Positions 35,501 through 47,990 of a stretch of DNA of 64,000 bases are shown here, piece by piece. Location of the stretch: positions 908,501 through 972,500 of the forward strand of contig JACEVL010000671.1 of assembly GCA_020284085.1 (NCBI GenBank), in the 5' to 3' direction. Origin of the DNA: Aporrectodea caliginosa (lineage: Eukaryota; Annelida; Clitellata; Crassiclitellata; Lumbricidae). How positions within the stretch are numbered: position 1 is the stretch's first letter; each line of letters begins with the position of its first letter. Under the pieces are notes generated by a model. The model ran no database searches. It was not told the origin of the DNA and worked only from the letters and a program-made list of their open reading frames with translations. The translations under genes and the position numbers were made by a program.

Positions 35501-37540
35501 ACATCAGAAATTGAATCGAAGACAACAATCTGTAACTCATTCACCAGTGTGCCCCTGTAACGGCATGGCCGTGTTACGGCGCCATATAAATTGTCGCAAT
35601 TATTAATGCATGATCATTAAAATTGTTCTCTATGAGGACAAAAAGTCACTTCTCATGTAGCAGACATAATAAACTCACTCTTAGGATCAATCCTTGTTGA
35701 TTTCTTGACATCCTCAGCCAAAACGTTGCTAGAAGAGTTTTTCTTATTTCTCTTCATTTCTTTTGTGCTCTGCCTGGTTACTTTAACTGCAGGTTTTTCA
35801 TCAAAACGACAAGCCGTCCTTCGCTGCGGTCCACTTCGTAGGCTCTTTTTGATACCCGAGCTCACAACATCTGAAGCGGTCTCACTCGTCCCGACTCTTT
35901 GCTGCCTGCACCTACGCCTTTTCTCGGCTAGTACAGACGACGTGCTCGCTTCTAGACATAAACAGTTCCATCTCCATAAAATTGCCTGTTAGTAAATTGG
36001 TAATTATGTGATTTATTAGCTAAGCGCACAGCTTGTAATGCAATTGTTGGTTCGAGCTTCCTTTCACACATCCACCATGTATGGTCCTTGTGTTGTTATC
36101 GTGCAATTGCCTAGTGTTATCGAGCTATCTCTAGTCACTAAACAGTAGTGCGATATAAATGCAAAAAAAACAAGAAATTGTATGGATTAAATACTAACAA
36201 ACATTTCTAAAACAGAAAATCAAACATGGTCAAATAGCAACTAAATTCTTACCATTACAAAAAAGTGTCAAGTTTCTGTGAGTACAACAATTAACACAAC
36301 AAAATTATTATAACTGGTATTTTAATTTTCTCATAATACTGAATTCAGTCGTACAATGTATAACTGGACTGAGGCAAAATTAGGACAAAGGCAAAATCTC
36401 AAGTCACCTGCAGCCGCTGGGTCACTGTTACTGGCCGCTGTTACTGAAGCAAATAAACTAAGCAGGCTTTCATTCTTCTCTTCTTCACTTTCTTGCTTTA
36501 AAGCCATGCCTCCTCTAAAACATGATATAACAATGCCACAAGTTGACAAATATTTAAGCAGCATAAAAAATGTCATCTTATTCAGCATCTCTCTAGAATG
36601 TACGCAAAAATATTATCATAATTACCTAACCTAAGAATTTCTATAGCACTATTAATACAAAAACATCAATCAGTTGCAAAACACAGCTCTTCAAACTTGT
36701 TCAGAACATTGTTCAAAAAACCACAAGGAAAGCTGGACATCCTCTGCCATACAGTTGTGTGAAATAAGTACATTTCTGACGCAGCATGTTTCTGACATTG
36801 GCACTTGAGTCCGTAGATTCAGATTTATCTTTAACTCAGTTTGCTTGAAAAACTGCACCTACTTGACAGAAAACCTTAAAGTCTTAGGATGTGGAAGTAT
36901 AAATATAGCATTCACGACAATTGCAAGGCAGTCGCATTTGACAGTGTATGCAAAGCATCCTAGAAGTAACTTGCTACTGATGATATAGAAATTGTCGTTA
37001 TTACATTACATTACAAGCCCCGGAAAGCGAAGTAAATAAAATTCAAACACTGTATGAACACTAAAGCTAGAATTAATGAAATAACCAAAATCTGACACAA
37101 TGACGTTACCAAGCAACTATAATCAGGAATTGCAATTAAACACAATACTGATTTAAATAAAGATATTGGACTACTGTTGGTAGTGAGCGTTTTCAGTTAA
37201 ACCTACTGGGCGATGCCTCCTGACCAGGACAGTTGTTCGGAAGAATTTGTCAACTGAGTGTCGAGAAGTTTTAAAGCTTTAGCCTTGAACTCTTCAGGAA
37301 GCGACTGTATGGCTGACGATAGGTTCTTTATCTGAAATTTAATGTTTAACCACTAAACACATGCCTTAAGAGTTCAACCACTTATTACTGAACAAATACA
37401 CAATTCAGTTTTGTTGACCCAGTAACTGCTACACCATTTTAAAGCCATCTTTGGGACATAAACTAATACTACCATGAAAATACTAACAAAACATCATCTA
37501 CCTCAAGGTTAGATATTAGTTTCTGAATGCCCTCTGTCAT
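29591..37540 (-). CDS. AT-hook plus nine-C2H2 zinc-finger protein, 12 exons
   Basis: Predicted coding exons on the minus strand: 37540-37502, 37331-37207, 36514-36408, 35951-35679, 35251-35054, 34502-34443, 33923-33876, 33218-33195, 32403-32263, 31692-31498, 30993-30766, 30246-29591. All junctions are GT-AG and in phase; the total of 2094 nt gives 697 aa. The N terminus is helical (MTEGIQKLISNLE, SLPEEFKAKALKLL), then a basic Ser/Lys-rich region. AT-hook cores are KRGRPRK (about residue 240) and KPGRPRQ (about 275). Nine C2H2 fingers span about 295-555, starting HCSECGKMLATKQSYREH and including CDVCGKAFHGSTQLEKHLF, CEVCEKTFPNASQLAAH and CPYCSYVTYVKHNLKKH; four are split by introns at the same phase. 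A 140-aa Ser/Ala/Pro-rich tail follows. This is expected to be a nuclear DNA-binding regulator. I do not recognise a specific orthologue. Exons 1, 2, 7 and 8 rest on splice logic and frame only. Confidence 0.85.
30423..30512 (-). pseudogene. Degenerate intronic copy of zinc-finger C-terminal coding segment
   Basis: Resembles exon 12 positions about 29722-29812: CATCTTATCATCGACAATGA against CATCTTATCGTCGGAAACGA, and CTTTCATCATTGGTATGAGC against CTTTCGTCATTGGTATGAGC. The copy lies in the intron just upstream of exon 12, has indels and no fingers, and is probably not translated. Confidence 0.75.
31955..32110 (-). mobile_element. tRNA-derived SINE (family 3)
   Basis: On the minus strand from 32110: GGGGAGATGGTTGAATGGTA (A-box-like), ACACGGGTTCGATACCCACT (B box, intact), then a body sharing GCCTTGCAGGCTGCCATACA with 18190-18240. 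Lies in an intron of the zinc-finger gene. Confidence 0.75.
33195..33218 (-). CDS. Predicted 24-nt microexon of zinc-finger gene
   Basis: Acceptor TGTGTGTTTTGTAG and donor CCAA|GTAAGT are both strong. The insert (encoding YSCGYVP plus split codons) is phase 1 to phase 1. It is needed if the AT-hook exon 33923-33876 is used: joining that exon directly to the first finger exon creates a TAA at the junction, while the microexon avoids it. Skipping both exons also keeps the frame. Confidence 0.55.
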
Positions 37541-38650
37541 TTTGCTACCATACAACAATGTGATTATGATGTGTGTATTTAAATAGATATGCAGACGACC
37601 AGGTTTACATTTATATAGCACATATTTCACCTGCAAAATACGCTATGCATTAGCTACTGCAAGAAACTGGCAATATAACCATCTCAGTCAAGTATAACAT
37701 CCGTTATATAAGTCTTGAACTTTAAAAGTATGCATATCATATTGGACGAGTCCTGTATCCTCGGCATGTTTATCTGTCAAATTTATTAATCTAAGCTTAG
37801 GTTTCACGTTCAACGCAGCTTTTTCAGATATTATTATGCCCATTAAAAATTGGGTCATTCTTTTTTGAAAGCATTTCATCTACTACAGTGGATACTATCT
37901 ACACAGTTTATTTGAAGTTAAGAAATGTTATTAGTCGAAGCGTTAGCATCTCGACTTCCAGTAGGGAGTACTACTCAGCGCTAGCTGACAAGCAGTGCGA
38001 GAGCATAATTATTTTAAAAACAACTCCCAGTACTTACCGCCCCTTCGATACTGTGCCAAGTAGTCTCTCCTTCCATTATTAAAGTAAGCTACTAAGATTT
38101 TTCCGTGAAAAAAAAACTAAATTTTGTAGTTATGAATTTATTTATGACCGGAAATCTAATAGTAGATCTACAAATAGTAAAACTGTATTGCCTAACATTT
38201 GCAAATATAACCTGTTACAACCGTCCTATCATTCTTAATAGCACAGCCACTTAGTAAGTAAGTATGCTCTGAAATGACTCGTTCGCAAAATTATGTAGGT
38301 CCTACAGTAAGTTTGGAATGCCCACCATAATATTTTATTTGTCTTTGTTTTGAATTCTAGTAGGTGACCTATAATGAAAATCGGCAAGTAACTAAGGATA
38401 CAGGACACACAGACGAGCCTAATGACCAAATTATTAGTTGCAAAAGTTTAGTCAATGATTCTTTTGCCAGCAAGTAACTTGACGGATACAGAAGTTTAAA
38501 TTAGGACTACATGCAATAATTTTTAAGTGAGGCCAAGTAGGGATCGAGGTCGTTTCTTAAAATTCGCCGATTTGACCACAGTGGCGGTTTATTAGGGCCT
38601 ACAAAAAAATATTTCGCTTTTCATAATCTCTTTATTTCCAAAACTAACAT
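37541..38650. other. Upstream region of the zinc-finger gene
   Basis: No coding sequence recognised. The gene's 5' UTR and promoter should lie here; no core promoter motif stands out. Confidence 0.4.
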
Positions 38651-38654
38651 CATT

Positions 38655-38920
38655 GCATGGGGGCCCGATAGCGCATTGGATAGGCCTAACATCTGGCGTA
38701 GAGAGCGAGAGGTACCGAGTTCGAGTCCCGTAGGGCGGATATGCTTTGTAGGCTGCTATTAGCTGTCTGTTCTGTTAGTAGGCTACTTAAGATTTATGTC
38801 TTCTGTCATTTGTGTTCTTGTGAATTGTTTCAAAATTTGCATAATTGTACACTGTAACCGGTTGCGGTTTGTCAACCGGATTGTTTCAATAAACGAAAAT
38901 ATTATTATTATTATCATCGC
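38655..38920 (+). mobile_element. tRNA-derived SINE (family 4) with ATT tail
   Basis: The head GGGCCCGATAGCGCATTGGA (A-box-like) and GAGTTCGAGTCCCGTAGGGC (B box) resemble a tRNA about 75 nt long. A non-tRNA body follows, ending AATAAACGAAAATATTATTATT. The ATT tail and degenerate anticodon arm argue for a SINE rather than a functional tRNA gene. Confidence 0.75.
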
Positions 38921-39124
38921 CTCTATAGATAGTGCCCCATGTATATTTTGTTCAGAAGCTCAGTCCGCAAGACTTGTTTCAACTTGAGGGCTTAACGGCT
39001 GCGGCGGATGGTGGCGGTTCCAAGGACAACTGGGAAGCTTAATCACCCAGCAGTAAAGCGCATTTGAACCTCACAATCTAAATTTCGACCCCAAAATTTT
39101 AAAAATCTCACAGATCCAAACCTA

Positions 39125-39125
<1 letters not shown>

Positions 39126-39154
<29 letters not shown>
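39126..39154. repeat. (AAGT)n microsatellite
   Basis: Seven or so uninterrupted AAGT units. Confidence 0.9.
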
Positions 39155-39156
<2 letters not shown>

Positions 39157-39465
39157 ACTTGAAGTATAGAGATATGAGTTATTTGTGAAGCTCTGTGTTG
39201 GATATAAGGATATATATGCATGAGGTGCTATAGGCGATAGATTACAAACCAGCTATAGGTCACCTTGTTTAGTTGGTGCAATTAAGAGTTCCTTAGCCTA
39301 ATTGACCTTCTGTTTGACTTTAGACTATTTATGTTGCACTTAATATTAAGAAGCCTGATGCATGCGAAATATATCCAGAATGTTAGGTCTAATTGAACGA
39401 GCTCTTGATTTGTTAATTCCTCGGCATAGATCTACCTGAAGAAGGTGGTCTGTGTTATATATATG

Positions 39466-39677
<212 letters not shown>

Positions 39678-40101
39678 AATATATATAATATTCTACTACC
39701 GTTATCAGATCTCTATCATAACAGGTATAGCCTAGCTGCATGTAAATGCATATTGTTTTGGGAAGCACTCGCTTAATTAATGCACGTAATGCATTTGCAA
39801 TTCTGTTCTCACTTTGATCTAATTAAGTTGCGTGTGTGTGCGCGCGAGTGCAGGTGCACGCGTCTGCCTTGGTGAGTTGGTGGACCTGTAAAGAGCGCGC
39901 TAACACTCGGCTATACGCCAATCAGGCTATCACTAAATTGATCTGAGAGGGATTCTTGATTGGTAACAGGTAACAGGCTAATCTACGAGAATAATATATG
40001 GCTTCTCGAGTGTTTGCTTCTCTCGAGAACTCAACGTAGACAGGCCTTGATATAGACATAACCAGCTGTATATGTATACCCATGCCTATAATGCACACAT
40101 G

Positions 40102-40104
<3 letters not shown>

Positions 40105-40165
<61 letters not shown>

Positions 40166-40174
40166 TATATATAT
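40105..40174. repeat. (AT)n microsatellite
   Basis: About 70 bp of AT repeat with one AATT interruption near 40161. Confidence 0.95.
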
Positions 40175-40557
40175 GGTCTGCATCAGCTTACCGGCTAAAT
40201 ACGTCATTCGTCTTTGTAGGAATAGGCCTATTAGGTGTAAGCTTGTAGGCCATCGGTGTAGATGTACATGTATGATGTAGGCCTATAGATGCATATAATA
40301 TTATAGGTAGGCCTATACAGTTACAAGTGCTTGGCCTATATACGCTTGTGTCTTGGTTACGCGTCTCCTTTGCTTTCATAAAGCTGTAGCCTACAAGATA
40401 CTACAATAATTCTATAGTATAGGCCTAATGCTAAATGGAGAACTTCTTATATCTCCGTTTTAAACAACGTAAGTCGTAGCCTATTCCATCTATAGCCTAT
40501 TAATAAATAGTCATTATAGTCTATCAGTAGCTGCAATGTCTCAATTTCTTATCATCG

Positions 40558-40606
40558 TCATTATTATTATTATTATTTATAATTTTTTTATAATATTATT
40601 ATTATT

Positions 40607-40663
<57 letters not shown>

Positions 40664-40696
40664 TTCACCATCATCATTATCATCATCATTATTTTT
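40558..40696. repeat. (ATT)n/(ATC)n triplet array
   Basis: TTATTATT followed by about 75 bp of CAT repeats. Poly-Asp or poly-His frames here are artefacts. Confidence 0.95.
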
Positions 40697-41076
40697 TGCC
40701 CCGAGGTAAACATGATCCCTCAGGGACTTCAAGCTTATTATAATTGTTAAAAGCCTGGAACGGTTAGAACTCCTCGGTCTCGGGCAGAAGGCTGGCAAAG
40801 GTACCGCAGATTGCAACAGCGTTAAAGCGTTGCATGGCCAGAGAAATAGAGTCAACGTGCCGCTTTCTGGACCGTTTACATGGTGCGCGACGCATTACCA
40901 GGCAACCAGCCATGCGATTGTTTCTAGTCTGCTTGTACTATAGCAAGATTCTTATATAGTGGGTGCACATTAGACCCCCAATACTGAGGTAGCTTAACCT
41001 CAAGGTAGTTCTGTTTATTATTTACAAACTATGTAATAATATATACTTGTAGGCCTACTACATATATCTATACATA

Positions 41077-41340
41077 CATACGTACATACATACATGCGCA
41101 CATGCATGCATACAAACAAACACACATACATGCATGAATGCATACATACATACATACATGCATACATACATACATACATACATACATACATACATACATA
41201 CATACATTCATACATACCTACCTGTATACATACATGCATACATGCATGCATGCATGAATGCGTACATACGTACACACATTCATACACATACTTACATACA
41301 GTCATGCACACAATCATACCTTCATACATACATACATTTG
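41077..41340. repeat. Imperfect (CATA)n array
   Basis: About 260 bp of CATA repeat with CATG, CACA and other variants, roughly 280 bp upstream of the LRRC74-like start codon. Confidence 0.95.
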
Positions 41341-41620
41341 TAAGTACCGACTCACGCACGTACAAGTACATGCAACATAGTGCACATAATTAGCTTATGA
41401 CATGAAGTAATCGCGCGTGTCTCAGCTCTTTTAAGTGGTTCTTTGAGGAGGTCGTGACTATTAGCGATGGCTATAAAATAACCTACGCTACTTCCCGAAT
41501 TCCATAAAAAAGAACCTATTGCAGGTGGATAATAATTGGTTCACGCCGAAGGGCTTCTTCTGCCGCTGTACCTGGCTGATGTGATCATTTGTTCTGCAGA
41601 GACCAAGTAATAGCTAGGAG

Positions 41621-43873
41621 ATGGATCGAGACGAAAGTCCAACTCTACCTGAGCTGCAGCAGCAGCAGCAGAAAGGAGATGCTGTGGTGATTCAGCAGCA
41701 GAAGACAGCAGCCAATCGCAGACGAAGCAGCATCTTTGCAAAGGCTTACCTTGAAGTGGGAAAAGAGAAGCAGCAGCAACAGCAGCAGAAACAGCAGCAG
41801 CTGAACAGGAGGAGGAGGAAGACGAAGACGACAAAGAACGATGGATGCGAAGAGGAAGAGGAGGATGGAGTTGGTCCAGCAGCTGCTGACCCCTCGGATG
41901 ACGAACTCCAGCTGCAGACAGAGAACGGACTTACGACGAGTCTACACCACGGCAGGGACTCAGGCACCGGAAGTCACTTCAACAGCAGGACCCCGGCTGC
42001 TGAGGAGGAACTGCTCGATAATGACAGCGACTTTGATACAGACTTGGAAGAGACAGGTGGTATATGTTATCAAATTTGTTACTTACTAGGACTATTTAGT
42101 CCTTCCCGCGCAGGTTTGTACATCGGCACCGCAGCTTCTCCACTCTCTCTGCCCATAGCCATGTGCCACGACATCCACGTGCGCCTCGACGCCCTCAAGT
42201 CGTCGCTCATGGTCTCCAGCCAATTCTTCCTGCATCTTCCCCTTCTCATTTTGCCTTTAACCTGCTCTTAATTAATCTTGGTCTCGGGGGTGCTCGATAG
42301 TGTAGTGGTTAGCGCGCTGAACTGTCAAGGTTCAAATCCCCGCCAGGGCAGAAATTTGGTTCGAGATTTCTGTTCCACCAGCCAACTCAGCTATAATGAG
42401 TACACTGTCAGTGGGAAGATGAGACGGCGAGGGAGAGGATTGGCCACCCGCCTTCATATGCCGAGGCTAAGAAAATGAAGTCGCTAGCACTTCATACCCA
42501 TGGCTGCCTCCGGGCTAGCTCAAGGGACTGCTCTTCTTCTTTTGGTCGCTGTCCAACGCCAGTCCCATGGCCTTGTCCTACAACATCCCCATGCACCTCA
42601 AGTCATCTCTCATAGTCTTCCGTCAATTCTTCCTTCATCTTCCCTTCTTCTTTTCCCTTCAACCAGGTCAGCACATGGTTTAATATAATCATGAAGTTTA
42701 GGACATTTTCGCCTTATTAAACAATAAACATATCCATAAAGGATGTAGTTTAAAGTCATTCGCCTTTGTTCTAGCCTACATGCGGTTCTAGTAAACGCGG
42801 CTATAAATTCTAATTGACCAATGAAGTCTACGTTAAGAGGCACAAAGGTAAGACCGTAAACGTTTCTCTGGATAGTCAACACTCCTTTCAATCATTGAAT
42901 ATGCTTGTTATACGATAATTCATTCATTCGTAATTTGAACATTGGGGCGTATACGTTACGACATTTTGAACATTCAAGCTATCAATCAGATCAGTTAGGT
43001 CCAATGCATGCTTTTATAGCTACCCATTGAAGCCTCCGTACTTTGATCATTGAATGGTCGAGAATTTGATCATTGAATGGTCGAGAATTTGATCATTGAA
43101 TGGTCGAGCATTTGATCATTGAATGGTCGAGAATTGATCATTGAATGGTTGAGAATTTGATCATTGAATGGTCGAGAATTTGACGAGTGCATGAACTGCA
43201 GATGTTCCTGAGACGCCTTTCGACCTGTTTGGAACGAGGACGTACTTGAGGAGTTGTCGTAAGCTGAAACTGACGCCCGTGTCGAGGATCGTCCTTGACC
43301 TAAAGACCTCCGTCATTGCCCTCAGACATCGAGGTCTCGATGACGGTCACATGCTCGCCTTCGTTCACGCTCTTCTGGTAAGAGCACTGAGCGAGTCGTC
43401 AGAGCTGCTGGGATCAACTGTTCTAATGATCTCCTCTGTCTCTCTGTCTCTGTGTGTGTATCTGTCTCTGTCTCTCTGTCTCTCTTTGGGGCTGTCTCTC
43501 TCTGTCTCTCTGTCTCTCTCTCGTTCTCTCTCTTTCTCTCTCTATGTTTGTTTTCCGTCTATACGTCTATACGTCTGACTCTTTCTCTCTCTGTCTCTCT
43601 CTATGTTTGTTTTCCCTCTGTATGTCTGTCTGTCTCTTTCTCTCTCTTTCCTTCCTGGCTCTGTCTCTGTCTCTGTCTCTGTCTCTGTCTCTGTCTCTGT
43701 CTCTGTCTCTGTCTCTGTCTCTGTCTCTGTCTCTGTCTCTGTCTCTGTCTGTCTCTCTGTCTCTGTCTGTCTGTCTCTGTCTCTGTCTCTATCTGTCTCT
43801 CTGTCTCTCTGCCTGTCTCTGTCTCTCTGTCTCTGTCTCTCTGTCTCTCTGTCTCTTGTCTCTCTCTCTCCCT

Positions 43874-43934
<61 letters not shown>

Positions 43935-44023
43935 CTCTCTCTGTCTCTCTCTGTCTCTCTGTCTCTGTCTCTGTCTCTCTCTGTCTCTGTCTCTCTGACT
44001 CTTTCTCTCTCTGTCTCTCTGTC

Positions 44024-44075
<52 letters not shown>

Positions 44076-47000
44076 CAAATTACTGTCTTCGTCTCTCTCG
44101 TTGTGAAAAGCGCATCGTTTTCTGTCTTTCGGTTTCTCTGGGCGTCTTTTTGTTTCTCTTACTCTTTGTCTGTCCTAGGCTAAAAGGTAAACTGCCAAAG
44201 GTCTTGAGCCTTCCTTGAGTTATCCTGTGTAGTCATCTGTCGTTGTCTGTTTCAAACCAATCGCATCACTATATATATAGTCTATGTTCGTTCCTCCTTA
44301 TAGGACAACACAACTGTTACTGAACTATACATCGAAGACAATCCACTGACTGCGAAATCAGTCGTTTATCTCTGTCTATCGCTCCAGGAAAACCTCAATA
44401 TTCATACACTGGTACGGAAACTATTCAATCATAAGCTACTGCAGACCTACAGATACCGTCATTATCGTAATCGTAATCTCTCGATTTCTTTAGCGCCCAT
44501 GCCAGGTTAGTTAGCTCGCTAGAAGCAGCTAATTCACCGCCGCTCAGTCAAAACGAAATCTGTGAGACAGGTTAGGTTCGGTTTCAGGTCGAGATTGTAA
44601 GGTGAGGCAGGCAGGCAGATATATATAGATGGGGACATCGGGTGTTGTGTGGAACTGGAACGGCGTGAAAAATAGAAGAGGAAGTATCAGGATAGAATTT
44701 GTGGAAAGAATAATGTTTTCCTATCCTGATGCCACATCTTCGAATAGGTTGTAAGCTTATAGCGTTTACATAGCGTTTAGACTGCCTATAAAACAGTGCT
44801 ATTCTATATAGAAATTAAACTAACTCTTCGAAATTTTTCAGTCACTGTTTATTTTCATGCTTTCCAGATTCACAAATGTAACAATTCGTACAGTCTATGA
44901 CTATGCATCAGCATATTATATTAAAATATAAATGAATATTATAGTCGTGTATGTATTTGCTTGGCTATACATGACAACACAAGTGCAAAGATAACAGCTC
45001 TTCAGACAGCATGTGAGAAGCTTTTCTGAGGCCTGAAGAGACCACATTTATAACGTCGCCTTGTCCATATACATATCTCGAATACATATATCTCTTAATA
45101 CATATATCTCTTAATACATATATCTCTTATCCTATAATAGGCCTATACGACCTCCTCGATGGTTCATAAGGAATGCAAGCAAAAACGAAGATTCAAATGC
45201 ACACACAGCCTATATGCCCTACACTACAATATTTATTTATGCACGTAACGATATATATTATATAATTATGCGTGCATAGGCTATGTGTGAAGTTCTGTAG
45301 TCATTTCAGACGACCACGTGCATTCGTAAATCGACAATATAGTAACACGTGCAGTCATCGGAAAGCATAGATGTATATTGTCGCATTTTTCAGTGCCAAC
45401 GGATTCTCTTAATAAGAGAACAGATTACAGCTATGCTTACAAATGCCTCTTGAAACACAAGTTGTGAAGGATCTCGTCCGATAAATTAAGTGAGAGCTAG
45501 TCAGGATCGAGACCATAAGTCAGATGAGCTGAACATACAGTCGCTACATAAATTGTGCACATTTTCAAGGGCAGCTCTTTTATGTGGAAGCATGGGCGTA
45601 TTTAAGTAGTTTTACGGGTTCAAAACCCCTGAAATAAATGCATTATTGCTATTAAAAACACAAAAAATATAGGAAAGTTCTACCATTATCCAATGACCCC
45701 CCCCCAAAAACTAAACCCCCAAATTGTTTCCTGGCTACGTCACTTTTTGGAAGCGTCATGCTTATACCGTAGTGACCTTATGAGCAGTCTATGGCCAACT
45801 GCCTCACCATAACAGGCCTACTATTAGGCTAGTAATAGCGCTACAAAACCGGTCAATTTTCATGCACCTCTTGGTCACCCACACGGGACTGAAGCATTTT
45901 GTAGCTAATGAGAAAAAGACATGGTCTGCATAAAGCATGTATGCGGACGCTAGTATAGAGCTCTCTGGCTGGCTTTCCAAGAACCTTTCGAAAGTCATTA
46001 ATTGGCAAGCTGCCTCATGCATGCAGAAACAAATCAACTGGAGCTAATCCACGTTCGACAGCTAATTTTAGCCTCAGTTTAAGAGCTTCTCGTATTTTGC
46101 CTCTACAATAAATAGCCTACGGCCTGTGGAACAGCGCACAGTGAACAGTAATTAAGCTGGTGTTATTAAATATTTTATAGTTTATTCATTCATATGATTT
46201 TAACCTTTAAAGTTATTTAAGTAGGCCTAAGTAAAGTAAGTACGTGCTATATTGAACCGCCTGCAAACGCACTGCGGGAACATCGGATAAGAACAATCTA
46301 AGAGTATTAAATCACAAAATCACAGAAATCACAAAATCATAAAAAATAAAAAAAAATCATAATATACAATTTACAATCATAATACATAATGTAGGCTATA
46401 CAATCATAATATATATAATTTGCCTGTATTATTATTTAACTAACTTTGTAGAGTCTCAGCAATACGAAGCTGAGCATGGAATCGGTGAAACTGATCTGCG
46501 ACATGCTGATACAGAACATAGTCATCAAACGAATTGACCTGTCAGGTGAGCTCAACGTCAACAGAAATTAACATAGTAATATCGGCCTGCGTCTTTGAGT
46601 CTGGGAAATGCGATAAAACCTGCCAAAAAGCATTATGATGGGATAGCAGGACAGTACTGGCTAAAGTTCTATCGGTCTAAAATGGCTTAAATTACCAGTC
46701 GCCTGTATGATCCCACTCTGTCAGCATGTCTACATGTACACGGAGTCCATGTAGGACCCATATTTCCATATGGGACCCGTATACACAGAGCCCATTATGG
46801 GTTCCATCCAATGTCCATGAAAATGCTGGCAGGTTAATTAGCTTTGTTGTTTACATCTCTTTTAACTAGAACAGAATAAATTGGTTTAGAAAATATTGGA
46901 TTTCATCTCCGGATTTTCCGCTTGGCTTTCGAATGGAATTGCGCTGTAATTTGACCTGCGTGCCGATCTTGCTTACCTCGGATAGAAGCGACCATAAACT

Positions 47001-47813
47001 GGTGTACAGGGCTATTATTATTCATAGGATAAGATTAGACTGACGTTAGATTAGATCATATTAGAATGCATGCATTTATAGAACGCACAGGATAACAATT
47101 GAGCTAATTAAACAGGTGACGTACGAGCAGCTTTTGCAATGGCAGAGTATCAGAAACATCGGCGGAAACATAGATTCAAAAAGTAAACAGCATGCATGCA
47201 AAGCCTACGTTTAGAATGCATGAAACATGATAATGCTATGAATAAATGAACAAACAAATAAAAATAAGTGTATGCAAGTTAAGTATATATAGACAAAAGT
47301 GTTGCATAATTGCCATGGCTTCAATATGAATCAGAATAGCATATTCATATGAGGTCCAGCATTCGATCAGAAAACTAGCTAGCCCAGTCGGATCCCTGGC
47401 TTCAGCCTGAATTGCAAATGAATAGGAAGGCTTGGCCTTAGATCAGAAAACTAACAGCAGTCAGGTCCGTGAGGTTGTTTGGCTCTGGTGATGAATGATC
47501 AATGGAGATGATGATGGATGGACGCATCAACGATAGATGGAAGGAAGATGAATAGATGGAAGGAAGATGAATGGAAGGACTAAATGGTCATGGATGAGTA
47601 ATGCAGCTGCTGTAGCAAAGACGAACGATAATTGCCCTATGGCTTGGCTCCAGCTTCCTCTTCTCATTTCTGATGTTTTATCGTTGTCGAACAGGTAATG
47701 CTCTGACAGACAACGCTACAGACCTAATCGGAAAAGTCATCGGGGTATTGTTCCGTAGTTTTTCGTATTGTTGTTTTTTGCTCTTATCATCATTATCGTC
47801 GTCATCGTCACGG

Positions 47814-47894
<81 letters not shown>

Positions 47895-47959
47895 ACATCA
47901 TTATTGCTATTACCATTACAATTACCATTACTATTACTACTATTACTATTATTATTATT

Positions 47960-47990
<31 letters not shown>

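Noticed and set aside
38655..38735. Functional tRNA gene
   Set aside because: A and B boxes are recognisable but the anticodon region is degenerate and a SINE body with an ATT tail follows.
43452..44218. Leu/Ser/Val/Cys-rich frames over 240 codons and an Arg/Glu/Thr-rich frame on the other strand
   Set aside because: They lie wholly in CT-rich simple sequence inside an LRRC74 intron and have no domain.
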